Shown here: piece after piece, positions 29,183 through 37,632 of the stretch | How positions within the stretch are numbered: position 1 is the first letter of the stretch | Layout: every line of letters starts with the position of its first letter | Origin: CAVOXO01 sp963700425 | GTDB taxonomy: Bacteria > Actinomycetota > Acidimicrobiia > Acidimicrobiales > Microtrichaceae | Assembly: GCA_963700425.1 (NCBI GenBank) | Contig: CAVOXO010000002.1 | Coordinates: forward strand, 124,001 to 188,000 | Length of the DNA: 64,000 nt | Reading direction: 5' to 3' | The notes under the pieces: model-generated | Databases searched by the model: none | What the model saw: only the letters and a program-made list of their open reading frames with translations | What the model was told of the DNA's origin: nothing | Program-made: the position numbers and the translations under genes

Positions 29183-29575
29183 ATGGCGACCGTCGAGACC
29201 CCTTCCGAACTCCTCGACCTGGAGGGAACCGATCTCGGGATCACCGAGCCCGTGACCATCGCCGGATCCCAACTGACCGACTTCGAGGCGTCGACGGGAG
29301 CCGACACCAACTGGCTGGCTCTGTCGCTCGTCAACCTCTTCCTTCCCCGACTGGTGGAGGTCCGATCGTTCTCGATGGGCGTGAACGTCGGACTGGAGTC
29401 GGTTCGGTTCGGTCCACCCCTGGCCGCGGGCGACCGACTGGTGGGCAGGGGCCGCGTCCTCTCCGTCGAGAAGGTGGGCGAGGGGGTCCAGAGCGTCGTG
29501 GAGGTCACGATCACGGCCGTCGGACAGAACGAACCGGCCTGCGTGGCCGCGACGGTGAGCCGCTACTTCGCCTGA
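29183..29575 (+). CDS. MaoC-like hot-dog domain protein
   Basis: 130 aa. The order AGSQLTDFEASTGADTNWLA, SFSMGVNVGLESVRFGPPLA, GDRLVGRGRVLSVEKVGEGV and VTITAVGQNEPACVA corresponds to a MaoC dehydratase hot-dog fold. The hydratase signature Asp-x-Asn-x-x-His is incomplete: ADTNWLA has Asp and Asn but no His, so it may be an inactive partner subunit, as in heteromeric MaoC enzymes of steroid side-chain degradation. It is located between steroid and beta-oxidation genes, which supports an acyl-CoA role. Confidence 0.7.
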   Translation: MATVETPSELLDLEGTDLGITEPVTIAGSQLTDFEASTGADTNWLALSLVNLFLPRLVEVRSFSMGVNVGLESVRFGPPLAAGDRLVGRGRVLSVEKVGEGVQSVVEVTITAVGQNEPACVAATVSRYFA

Positions 29576-29615
29576 CGGCTGCCTCGAACCCCTCCGAACG
29601 TCATTCGCCACGCTT

Positions 29616-29633
29616 CGTTACCCGCGGGTAACG
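29616..29633. promoter_or_regulatory. Perfect 18-bp palindrome upstream of the thiolase gene
   Basis: CGTTACCCGCGGGTAACG, a perfect inverted repeat 37 bases before the thiolase ATG. Its half-site differs from the TCTGACG operators, so a different repressor is implied, probably one controlling general beta-oxidation. No second copy was noticed in the window. Confidence 0.55.
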
Positions 29634-29670
29634 TCGGCCATCGCCGACAACGCTACGTGGAGTAACACCA

Positions 29671-30873
29671 ATGACTGAAGCCGTCATCGTGTCGACTGCG
29701 CGCACGCCCATCGGGCGAGCCATGAAGGGCTCGCTCAAGGACATGCGCCCCGACGACCTCACCGCCCTCATCGTCGACCAGGCCCTCAGCCAGGTCCCCC
29801 AACTCGACCGGAACACGGTGGAGGATCTGGTCCTCGGCTGCGGTCAGCCGGCCGGTGAATCCGGATACAACATGGCCCGCATCGTGGCGATCATGGCCGA
29901 CATGGCCGACGTGCCGGGCGTGACCATCAACCGCTACTGCTCGTCGTCTCTCCAGGCCATCCGCATGGCGTCCCACGCCATCAAGGCCGGCGAGGGCGAC
30001 GTCTTCGTCGCCGCCGGAGTCGAGACCGTCAGCCGGTTCCCCTCCGGGATGGCCGACGGCGGACCGACCAACCCCATTTTCAACGATGCGGTCGAACGCA
30101 CGACCCAGCGGAGTGCGGGCGGCCAGGGCGACTGGACTCCCCCCTCGGGACTCCCCGACGTCTACATCGCCATGGGTCAGACCGCCGAGAACGTGGCCGA
30201 GGCCGAGGGGGTGACCCGCCAGGAGATGGACGAGTACGCGGCGCGCAGCCAGCAGCTCGCCACCGAGAGCCTCGAGAACGGTTACTGGGAGGGAGAGATC
30301 ACCCCGGTGACGACCCCCGACGGATCCGTCGTCACCCAGGACGACGGCATCCGAGCCGGAACCACCGCGGAGAAGCTCGCCGGTCTGTCACCGGTGTTCC
30401 GCCCCGACGGAACCGTGACCGCCGGCAACGCCTGCCCCCTCAACGACGGGGCCGCCGCTGTCGTGGTCATGAGCGACACCCGCGCCAAGGAACTCGGTAT
30501 CACCCCTCTCGCCCGCGTCATCTCGTCGGGTGTGTCGGGACTCAGCCCCGAGATCATGGGCCTCGGGCCGATCGAGGCATGCCGGCAGGCCCTCGGTCGC
30601 GCCGGCATGACCATCGACGACATCGACCTCGTCGAGATCAACGAGGCGTTCGCCGCTCAGGTTCTTCCGTCGGCCAAGCACCTCGGTATCCCTCTCGAGA
30701 AACTCAACACCCGGGGTGGGGCGATTGCGGTCGGACACCCCTTCGGCATGACCGGTGCCCGGATCATGACCACCCTCATCCACAACCTCCAGGAATCCGA
30801 CAAGCGCTACGGGTTGGAGTCGATGTGCGTGGGCGGCGGCCAGGGTATGGCCATGATCGTCGAGCGCCTCTAG
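29671..30873 (+). CDS. fadA: Acetyl-CoA C-acyltransferase (thiolase), beta-oxidation type
   Basis: 400 aa, intact. STARTPIGRAMKGSLKDMRP, GVTINRYCSSSLQAIRMAS (nucleophilic Cys), VEINEAFAAQVLPSAKHLGI, RGGAIAVGHPFGMTGARIMT (catalytic His) and SMCVGGGQGMAMIVERL (second Cys). All thiolase catalytic residues are present. It cleaves 3-ketoacyl-CoA to acyl-CoA and acetyl-CoA. Different from the FadA6-like thiolase at 45.3 kb. Preceded by the CGTTACCCGCGGGTAACG palindrome and ended by a strong bidirectional hairpin shared with selD. Confidence 0.93.
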   Translation: MTEAVIVSTARTPIGRAMKGSLKDMRPDDLTALIVDQALSQVPQLDRNTVEDLVLGCGQPAGESGYNMARIVAIMADMADVPGVTINRYCSSSLQAIRMASHAIKAGEGDVFVAAGVETVSRFPSGMADGGPTNPIFNDAVERTTQRSAGGQGDWTPPSGLPDVYIAMGQTAENVAEAEGVTRQEMDEYAARSQQLATESLENGYWEGEITPVTTPDGSVVTQDDGIRAGTTAEKLAGLSPVFRPDGTVTAGNACPLNDGAAAVVVMSDTRAKELGITPLARVISSGVSGLSPEIMGLGPIEACRQALGRAGMTIDDIDLVEINEAFAAQVLPSAKHLGIPLEKLNTRGGAIAVGHPFGMTGARIMTTLIHNLQESDKRYGLESMCVGGGQGMAMIVERL

Positions 30874-30891
30874 GTTCTCGGCGACGTCTCT

Positions 30892-30934
30892 CCGGGCCGG
30901 ATCGATCTCCTCAGCGCAGGAGGATCCGGCCCGG
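30892..30934. terminator. Long hairpin between convergent thiolase and selD genes
   Basis: A 12-bp perfect stem (CCGGGCCGGATC with GATCCGGCCCGG), then an inner 5-bp stem (CTCCT with AGGAG) around a 6-base loop, with a 3-base bulge between. It starts about 19 bases after the thiolase stop and includes the last codons of selD, so it can act on both transcripts. No T-run follows. Confidence 0.6.
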
Positions 30935-31996
30935 CGAGTCTCCACCGGCCGGCAGGACCTCACCGATGTCCTCGGCCTGGACTCCGCGGCGACGGAGATC
31001 CTCGAGGGCACCGGGGGCCCGGTCGGGAGCGACGGAGAACACCAGCCCTCCCGACGTCTGGGGGTCGGCCAGAACGACGCTCACGGCCTCGTCGTGGCCT
31101 CCCGCGTCGAGATGGTCGCCCACGAAATCGAGGTTCCGCCGCGTGCCGCCGGGCACCATCCCGGCGTCGACCAGCTCCCAGGTACCGTGCAGGACGGCGA
31201 CCTCGGCGGGATCGATGACCACGTCGACACCCGAGGCCGACGCCATCTTGTGGAGATGACCGAGGAGTCCGAACCCGGTCACATCGGTACAGGCAGAGGC
31301 GCCATGGTCGACCGCGACCTCCGAGCCCGGCCCGTTGAGGGTGGTCATCGACGCCACCGCAGCGGCGTAGGCCGGTGCGACGAGAGGGTCGGTCTCGACG
31401 GCAGTGCGCTCGCCCCGCTTCACGGCGGTGGCGATCACCCCGGTGCCGAGCGCCTTGGTCAGGATGAGAACGTCACCGACCGCGGCGCCGGCATTGGTGA
31501 GCACGGACCCGGGTTCGACCTCGCCGATCACCGCCTGACCGTAGAGGGGTTCGGCTCCCGAGATGGTGTGGCCCCCCGCCACGATCCATCCGCCCTCCGC
31601 CGCGATGTCACGTCCGCCCAACAGGACCTCGACCAGCATCTCCTGAGGGAGCTCGGCGGGCCACGACACGACGTTCAACCCGAACAGGGGTCGCCCGCCC
31701 ATGGCGAACACGTCGGACGCGGCGTTGGCGGCCGCGATCCGACCCCACGTGCGCGCGTCATCGACGATGGGTGGAAAGAAGTCGCATGTCGCCACGAGAG
31801 CGCGCCCGTTCGGGCGACGCCACACGAGGGCATCGTCGCCGGTGTCGTTGCCGACGAGGAGGTCGGCAGGGCTGGATTGTGAGATGTGGCGCACGACCTG
31901 CGCCAGAGCCGACGGCCCGAGTTTGGACGCTCAACCGGCGCCCGAACTGAACGATGTCAGCCGGACGTCTCGACCGTCGTCGGTGCGGTCACTCAT
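30911..31996 (-). CDS. selD: Selenide, water dikinase with in-frame UGA (probable selenocysteine)
   Basis: The open frame from 31894 (MRHISQSSPADLLVGNDTGD) looks N-terminally short. In the same frame upstream, from ATG 31996, the sequence reads VRLTSFSSGAG, then TGA (31931-31933), then ASKLGPSALAQVV. This aligns with the SelD active-site loop GAG-[C/U]-GCK, so UGA falls exactly at the catalytic Cys/Sec and Lys25 three residues on matches the essential Lys. Full length is 361 aa, normal for SelD. Further blocks: DALVWRRPNGRALVATCDFF, NAASDVFAMGGRPLFGLNVV, GGHTISGAEPLYGQAVIGEV, TKALGTGVIATAVKRGE, CTDVTGFGLLGHLHKMA and DPQTSGGLVFSV. It makes selenophosphate from selenide and ATP. selA, selB and tRNA-Sec are not in the window. 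Confidence 0.9.
31900..31930 (-). promoter_or_regulatory. SECIS-like hairpin directly after the selD UGA
   Basis: Starting at the base after UGA, GCGUC (31930-31926) can pair with GGCGC (31904-31900, one G-U), then after an internal loop GGGCC (31918-31914) pairs with GGCUC (31910-31906, one G-U) leaving the apical loop GUC. UGA-to-loop distance is 17 bases and the loop begins with G, both within the known bacterial SECIS rule (16-37 bases, G in the first two loop positions). The upper stem is short, so this is a candidate only. Confidence 0.5.
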
Positions 31997-32110
31997 GAGC
32001 GGGAGGCTAGTGGTCGACCGGCCCGATGGTGGCGGCCCGGCCCACGTGCCGAGGTGCCGGATGCCGAGATGCGGAGAAACCGAGAGGCAGGCGGACAGGG
32101 TCGCGTGAAC

Positions 32111-32734
32111 TCAGATCCCCTCGGCGGCGCGGCGCAGCAGGTCCTCGGCCTCGCCGAGATCAGCGAGCACGTCCACCCGCGCGCCCTCCCCGGTGGTTGC
32201 CGGCGCGCGTCGCATCCAGATCCCCGCGGTGGCTCCGCGCGCCCGAAGGGCAGGGGGGCGGCCCACGCCCCAGGCCATGGTCACCCGTTGATCGGACCCA
32301 CCGAAGAGCATCGAACGGTCGCCACCGTCGACGATGCCGTCGACGGTGGCGTCGTCGACCGCGGTCAACGGAGGTCCGCACGCGGCGTCGAGAGAGTCCG
32401 CGAGCGCCACCGCGACGGCGTCGAGGTCGTCGGCCCTCAGGCTGAACAAGGACCGCCTGGCCCCATCCCAGGAGGGCCGGCCCTCGGAGACCAGCGACGG
32501 GGTGACCATCGCCAGACGGGCGGCCCGCCGCGCGAACACCAGCCCCGAGGCGACGAGAGCCGTTCCCACGATCGCCCACAGCAGCCCCAGCGGGGAGACG
32601 AACGCCGCCACCAGTGCCACCGATCCGAGGAGCACCCGCGCCGACGCTGCTCGTGCCGCCGCCGGCTCCTTGCGAGCCGCGGCCCGTAGATGAGCCGGCG
32701 CCAGTCCGGAAGGAGTGGCGTCGTAGATGATCAC
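32111..32734 (-). CDS. Membrane protein of unknown function
   Basis: 207 aa from a GTG at 32734 (MIIYDATPSGLAPAHLRAAA); upstream residues in the frame are antisense to the SDR gene. Two adjacent hydrophobic segments, VLLGSVALVAAFVSP and LLWAIVGTALVASGLVFA, follow a basic N-terminus; the remainder is soluble (MVTPSLVSEGRPSWDGARRS, AVDDATVDGIVDGGDRSMLF). No family recognised. It starts 8 bases after the SDR gene in the same direction, so it may be co-transcribed. Confidence 0.65.
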   Translation of the reverse strand: MIIYDATPSGLAPAHLRAAARKEPAAARAASARVLLGSVALVAAFVSPLGLLWAIVGTALVASGLVFARRAARLAMVTPSLVSEGRPSWDGARRSLFSLRADDLDAVAVALADSLDAACGPPLTAVDDATVDGIVDGGDRSMLFGGSDQRVTMAWGVGRPPALRARGATAGIWMRRAPATTGEGARVDVLADLGEAEDLLRRAAEGI

Positions 32735-32741
32735 CCTGGTG

Positions 32742-33650
32742 TCAGGTTCCGTACACCGGGGTCGGCGGCTGCGCCTCGGCCAGGAGGTCGGCGACCGCGG
32801 CGCCGACCTCGGCGGGGTCCCATCGCTCGCCCTTGTCGATGCTCGGGCCGTGGGACCATCCCTCGGCGACACCGATCTTCCCACCCTCGACCTCGAAGAC
32901 GCGCCCCGTGACGTCGGCCGACTGCGCCGACCCGAGCCACACCACGAGGGGAGCGACGTTGTCGGGGGCCATGGCGTCGAACCCACCGTCGGTGGGGGCC
33001 GCCATCATGTCGGCGAAGGCGGCTTCGGTCATGCGCGTGCGGGCGGCAGGGGCGATGGCGTTGGCGGTCACGCCGTAACGTCCCAGCTCGGCGGCCTGGA
33101 CCAGGGTGAGTGACGCGATGCCGCCCTTCGCCGCCGAGTAGGCGGCCTGGGCGATCGACCCCATCAGCCCTGCGCCCGACGAGGTGTTGATGATCCTGCC
33201 GTCCACCTCGTCGCCCGCCTTCGAGCGGTCCCTCCAATGACCCGCCGCGTACCGGGCGGGCAGGAAATGGCCCCGCAGGTGAACCCGCATGACCGCGTCC
33301 CACTCGTCGGAACTGGCGTTGGCGAACATGCGATCGCGGAGGATCCCCGCGTTGTTGACCACCACGTCGAGACGGCCGAAGGACTCGATGGCGTCAGCGA
33401 TCAGTTGCTCCGCACCCTGATCGTCGGCGACATCGCCGCCGTTGACGATCGCGTCGCCTCCCCCCGCTCGGATCTCGTCCACGACCTCCTGGGCGGGCGA
33501 CAGTGACTCCCCCGTGCCATCCGGATCCGCTCCGATGTCGTTGACCACCACCGCGGCGCCCTGACGGGCGAATTCGAGTGCATGCCCGCGGCCGATGCCG
33601 CGCCCCGCCCCGGTCACGATGACCACCCGTCCGTCACAGATTCCAGCCAT
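32742..33650 (-). CDS. Short-chain dehydrogenase/reductase (Rv3548c-like)
   Basis: 302 aa, intact, ATG with a perfect AAGGAG ribosome site. VVIVTGAGRGIGRGHALEFA is the cofactor loop; VVVNNAGILRDRMFANASSD, INTSSGAGLMGSIAQ, YSAAKGGIASLTLVQAAELG (Tyr-x-x-x-Lys) and the C-terminal extension ending TPVYGT are typical of the FabG/MFE-2-like 3-hydroxyacyl-CoA dehydrogenases in actinobacterial lipid and steroid clusters. Resemblance to Rv3548c of the KstR2 regulon is from memory. Operator F lies 41 bases upstream, shared with the divergent LLM gene. Confidence 0.88.
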   Translation of the reverse strand: MAGICDGRVVIVTGAGRGIGRGHALEFARQGAAVVVNDIGADPDGTGESLSPAQEVVDEIRAGGGDAIVNGGDVADDQGAEQLIADAIESFGRLDVVVNNAGILRDRMFANASSDEWDAVMRVHLRGHFLPARYAAGHWRDRSKAGDEVDGRIINTSSGAGLMGSIAQAAYSAAKGGIASLTLVQAAELGRYGVTANAIAPAARTRMTEAAFADMMAAPTDGGFDAMAPDNVAPLVVWLGSAQSADVTGRVFEVEGGKIGVAEGWSHGPSIDKGERWDPAEVGAAVADLLAEAQPPTPVYGT

Positions 33651-33691
33651 TGGCTCTCCTTGTCGTGTGCACCGTGGAGTCTCCCGCGATG

Positions 33692-33708
33692 TCTGACACC
33701 GCGTCACA
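33692..33708. promoter_or_regulatory. Operator site F (degenerate copy)
   Basis: TCTGACA CCG CGTCACA: each half differs by one base from TCTGACG/CGTCAGA. Located in the 78-base divergent region, 41 bases from the SDR start and 20 bases from the LLM start, the same spacing as the better copies. Weaker than sites A-E. Confidence 0.5.
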
Positions 33709-33728
33709 TTTCCCTCTACCGTGACGCG

Positions 33729-34562
33729 GTGCGCTTCGGAGTCACCATGTTCTCGACGGATCTCGCGATGGACCCCGTCGAACTGGCGGTCGAGGCCGAG
33801 GCCCGGGGGTTCGACTCCCTCTACCTGCCCGAGCACACCCACATCCCGACGTCACGGATCACGCCACCCCCCACCGGCGACCCCGAGCTCGCCGAGGAGT
33901 ACAAACGCACGCTCGACCCGTTCATCTCGCTCGCCGCGGCGGCGTCGGTCACGTCGACCCTGAGGCTCGGGACCGGCGTCTCGCTCGTCGCCCAACGTGA
34001 GCCGTTGGTGACGGCGAAGGCCATCGCCACCCTGGCCCATCTCTCGCACGGCCGGGTCGCCCTCGGCATCGGCTTCGGCTGGAACCGTGACGAGATGGAG
34101 GATCACGGTGTCGACTACGGGCGGCGGCGGGCGCGCACCCGAGAGCACATGTTGGCGATGATCACGCTGTGGGACAACGACGTCGCGTCCTTCGACGGCG
34201 TCGATGTGTCGTTCCCACCCAGCTGGTCGTGGCCGAAGCCGCCGGCGAGGATCCCCGTGCTGTTGGGCGGCGGAGCGGGGCCGAAGCTGTTCGCCCACAT
34301 CGCCGAATACGGCGACGGATGGATACCCATCGGAGGCGCCGGACTCACCGAGGCCGCTCCCCGGTTCCTCAGAGCCATGGACGAGGCGGGCCGGGACCCC
34401 GCATCGATGGAGATCGTGCCGTTCGGATCGGTTCCCGACGCCGCGAAGATCGACCACTTCAACTCGATCGGGGTGACCGAGTGCGTGTTCCGCCTGCCGT
34501 CCGCCGGGCGTGACGAGGTCCTCGCGGCCCTCGACGATCAGTCCCGATTCCTCGGGAAGTAG
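33729..34562 (+). CDS. LLM-class F420-dependent oxidoreductase
   Basis: 277 aa, GTG start at 33729 (MRFGVTMFSTDLAMDPVELA). Family marks: EAEARGFDSLYLPEHTHIPT, LAAAASVTSTLRLGTGVSLV, KAIATLAHLSHGRVALGIGF-GWN, RTREHMLAMITLWD and IPVLLGGGAGPKLFAHIAEY-GDGW. This is the actinobacterial F420-dependent branch of luciferase-like enzymes. Substrate not predictable, though its promoter shares an operator with an SDR of the steroid-type regulon. Its last 25 bases overlap the convergent ligD-type gene. Confidence 0.87.
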   Translation: MRFGVTMFSTDLAMDPVELAVEAEARGFDSLYLPEHTHIPTSRITPPPTGDPELAEEYKRTLDPFISLAAAASVTSTLRLGTGVSLVAQREPLVTAKAIATLAHLSHGRVALGIGFGWNRDEMEDHGVDYGRRRARTREHMLAMITLWDNDVASFDGVDVSFPPSWSWPKPPARIPVLLGGGAGPKLFAHIAEYGDGWIPIGGAGLTEAAPRFLRAMDEAGRDPASMEIVPFGSVPDAAKIDHFNSIGVTECVFRLPSAGRDEVLAALDDQSRFLGK

Positions 34563-35506
34563 GGCGGCCAGGGAGCGTCGCCGAGACCGCCCTCGCGATC
34601 CCGCGACGCGAGTTCGAGAAGAGCGTCGAGCCGGCAGGGATGGTCGTCGAGCGTCTCGTTGAGATCGCCCCGCTCCGCCAGCATCCCGGGGACGGTCACC
34701 ACGTCGAAGTCCTCGAGCTCGATGCCGGGCAGGTCCTCCCACCGAAAAGGCATCGAGACCGTCGCCCTCGGCGTCGGCCGGACGGAGTACTCCGAGGCCA
34801 CGGTGCGGTCACGGGCATTCTGGTTGTAGTCGATCAGGACCCGCGCACCGCGGTCCTTCTTCCACCAGGCGGACGTGGCGAGGTCGCCCCGCCGTCGCTC
34901 CACCTCACGCGCCAGAGCGAGGGCGGCCTCCCTCACCTCCGAGAACCCCCAGGCGGTGACGAGACGCACCGAGATGTGGATCCCTCGCGAGCCCGAGGTC
35001 TTGGGGAAGCCCACCAGCCCCATCTCCGACAGCACCTCGCCGACACAGGCGGCGACCTCGCGGACCTCGGGAAACCCGACTCCGGGGGACGGGTCGAGGT
35101 CGACACGCAGTTCGTCGGGGTGCTCGAGGTCCCAGCGTCGAACCGCCCAGGGGTTGAGATCGATGCAACCGAGGTTCACCGCCCAGACGACGTGCGCGAG
35201 ATCCGAGGGACAGAGCTCCTCCGCGGTGCGCCCCGACGGAAATGCCACGGTCACGGTCCTGAGCCAGTCGGGACGCGACGACGGCACTCTCTTCTGGAAG
35301 AAGTGATCGCCGTCCACCCCCTCGGGGTACCGCTTCATCACGGTCGGTCGGGACGCCACACCGCGGAGCACCGCGTCACGCACCGAGATGTAGTACTGGA
35401 CGAGATCCCATTTGGTGATCCCCCGTTCGGGGAAGACCACCCGGTCGGGCGATGACACCCTGACCGCGTGCCCGTCGACCTCGACCTCCACGGCGTCGCC
35501 CGCCAC
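34538..35506 (-). CDS. ligD: LigD-type primase-polymerase (NHEJ polymerase domain), stand-alone
   Basis: 322 aa. It contains only the polymerase domain: VSSPDRVVFPERGITKWDLV, VMKRYPEGVDGDHFFQKRVP, HVVWAVNLGCIDLNPWAVRR, DELRVDLDPSPGVGFPEV with the catalytic DxD, PKTSGSRGIHISVRLV and VLIDYNQNARDRTVASEYSV, RPTPRATVSMPF. Stand-alone versions occur in actinobacteria, where they fill gaps with Ku and a ligase in double-strand break repair. Neither ku nor a ligase gene is in the window. Confidence 0.93.
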   Translation of the reverse strand: MAGDAVEVEVDGHAVRVSSPDRVVFPERGITKWDLVQYYISVRDAVLRGVASRPTVMKRYPEGVDGDHFFQKRVPSSRPDWLRTVTVAFPSGRTAEELCPSDLAHVVWAVNLGCIDLNPWAVRRWDLEHPDELRVDLDPSPGVGFPEVREVAACVGEVLSEMGLVGFPKTSGSRGIHISVRLVTAWGFSEVREAALALAREVERRRGDLATSAWWKKDRGARVLIDYNQNARDRTVASEYSVRPTPRATVSMPFRWEDLPGIELEDFDVVTVPGMLAERGDLNETLDDHPCRLDALLELASRDREGGLGDAPWPPYFPRNRD

Positions 35507-35509
35507 GGC

Positions 35510-37538
35510 TCAGTCCCCCGACGCAGCGGCCAGCTGTTCAGGGGTACCACCCGTGGCCAGCAGCCCGCCGAATCCCGCCGCGGGTCGGGGTGGTCCGATG
35601 AAGAACCCCTGTGCCGCATGGACGCCGAGCCGTCGCTGGGCCTCGAGCGCTCCGGACGTCTCGATTCCCTCGATCACCACGTCGAAGCCGAGGAGACCCG
35701 ACATGCCGACGACCGCGGCGACGATGGCGGCACTCCGCGAGTCCGAGTCGAGCCGCGCCGCGAATCGCTGGTCGATCTTGACCGAGTCGACATCGAGTCG
35801 GAGAAGGTGGTCGAGCGACGAGAAGCCCGTCCCGAAGTCGTCGAGGGCGATCCGAACTCCCACGCCGTGGAGATCAGCGATCGCGCCGGCTGTCGCCGGT
35901 CCGAGCGGCAGCGGGGATTCCTCGGTGATCTCGACGGTGACGAAGGCGGGATCGACACCATGGGTGGACACCGCGTGGTCGACCATGGCGACCAGATCCG
36001 GGTCGACCCAGCTCCCCGCGACGTTGATCGACACCCCGACGTCGAGGCCCATTCCACCCCAACGGGCGAGCTCGAGGCAGGCATGGTCGATCACCCACTC
36101 GTTGAGGCTGCGCTGGGTTCCCTCCGAGATCTCCGATCCGAGGAATGCTCCGGGATGCAGGATCCCCCGGTCGGGGTGACGCAGACGCAGCAGCGCCTCG
36201 GCGCCGCCGATACGGCCCGACGCGTTGATCCGTATCGGCTGGAACCAGAGCTCGAACCAGCCGTTCGCGAGTGCATCCCCGACGAGTTGATCGACGGCTC
36301 GTCCACCCCGCCGTCCGAGGACGGCCTCGAGTTGCTGGGTACGTTCCTGGAGAGCTCGGTCGAGGGCCACGACCCGACGCCGGAGCCCGAAATCGTCGGT
36401 GCCGGTGCCGTCCTCGGGCCGGCGGATGTCGATCTCGGCCACACGGTGTCCCGCCGACTCCTCGATCCGCTGACCGGCCAGGGCCAACGGCGTGAGCCGC
36501 CGCGCCGCGAGCAGGTGGGTCGCGGCGTCGCGGTCCTGACGCAGGGAGATGGCCACGCTCGCAGCGACCTCGTGGGCGCGCACCAACGCCAGCGGCTCGA
36601 GTGCTTCGGAGTCGAGCGCGGCCCGGATCCAGTAGTCGGCGTCGTCGTGTCGGCCCACCTCGCGGGCTGCGATCGCCGCCTCGAGGGCCAGTGCCGCCTC
36701 GACCCGCAGGTCGACTCCGATGGCCTCTGGCAGGGATTCCACCACCACGAGAGCGTCACCGTGGCGACCCAGCGAGTTCGCCGCCGACATCCTGACCAGG
36801 GTCTCGAGCACGGTGATCGCGTCGTCATCGTGGGTCTCGGGCTCCCGCTCGAGGAGCGCAGCGGCAACATCACCGTCACCCGCCGACAATCCCAGCGCAT
36901 CACGCAGGACGCGGGCCCACCCCTGCACAGTGCCGTTCCCCGCAGCCATCGCGCCGAGCCTCGATCGCAGGTGGGACGCTCCGAGCGAGCCCAGCGGGTG
37001 GGCGACGACGTTGAGCACCGCATCGCGGGCGACGGCGGACAGCGATCCGGCGGTCACCGACATCAACGCGGCGTCGAGCGCCCGGGCCAGCCGGTGATTG
37101 GCGTCGCTGTTGCGACCCAGTCGAACCAAGGGACGGACCGCAGCACACAGCAGATCGATCCGGAGAGAATCGGGCAGGGCTCCGCCACGTTCGAGGAGCC
37201 GGCTCTCCCAGTCGATGGCCTCGACCATCCGCTCGTCGTCCGACACCTGCTCCGGCGAGCGTGCGCATCTGTCGAGCCAGGTCGACACCGACCGAGATCT
37301 CGCGGTCGTCCTCGGCGTACTGCGCGATGTCGAGCGCCAGCGACAGGACCTCGAGCGACTCGGGCCGGCGACACGTCCGCTGCGGCGATTGAGCCAGCGT
37401 CGCGCTAATGTCGAGGAAGGTCGATGATGTCGCGACCGGGGGTCGCGCACCATGTCGCGGTGACGGGCCTCGAGATCGTCGCAGATCACCGCTCGCTCCC
37501 GCCCCGGCTCGCGCCTCTGCGGGATTCATGGCGGTCAT
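35510..37538 (-). CDS. EAL-domain c-di-GMP phosphodiesterase (N-terminal frameshifts)
   Basis: The C-terminal 250 residues are an EAL domain with intact chemistry: GGAEALLRLRHPDRG (EAL), INVAGSWVDPDLV (Asn), VTVEITEES (Glu), IALDDFGTGFSSLDHLLRL (DDFGTG), VDSVKIDQRF (Lys) and VVIEGIETSGALEA. It should hydrolyse c-di-GMP. The first 400 residues are Ala/Arg/Leu-rich helices resembling a TPR-like repeat region, with no membrane segment or GGDEF. Near the start, the frame shifts at about 37260 (SLALDIAQYAEDDREISVGV lies in another frame) and near 37430-37490; ATG at 37538 (MTAMNPAEARAGAGA) is the likely true start. Confidence 0.85.
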
Positions 37539-37632
37539 CGTAATGACGGCCCCCTTCGCCCTCGGGGATGCCGCAGCCCCTGCGACCGGCCGAACGACCG
37601 TGCCTCGATCGTCACCCCGCGGCCGGCACCTC

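Noticed and set aside
35468..37408. 646-codon plus-strand open frame
   Set aside because: Antisense to the EAL gene; no recognisable motif.
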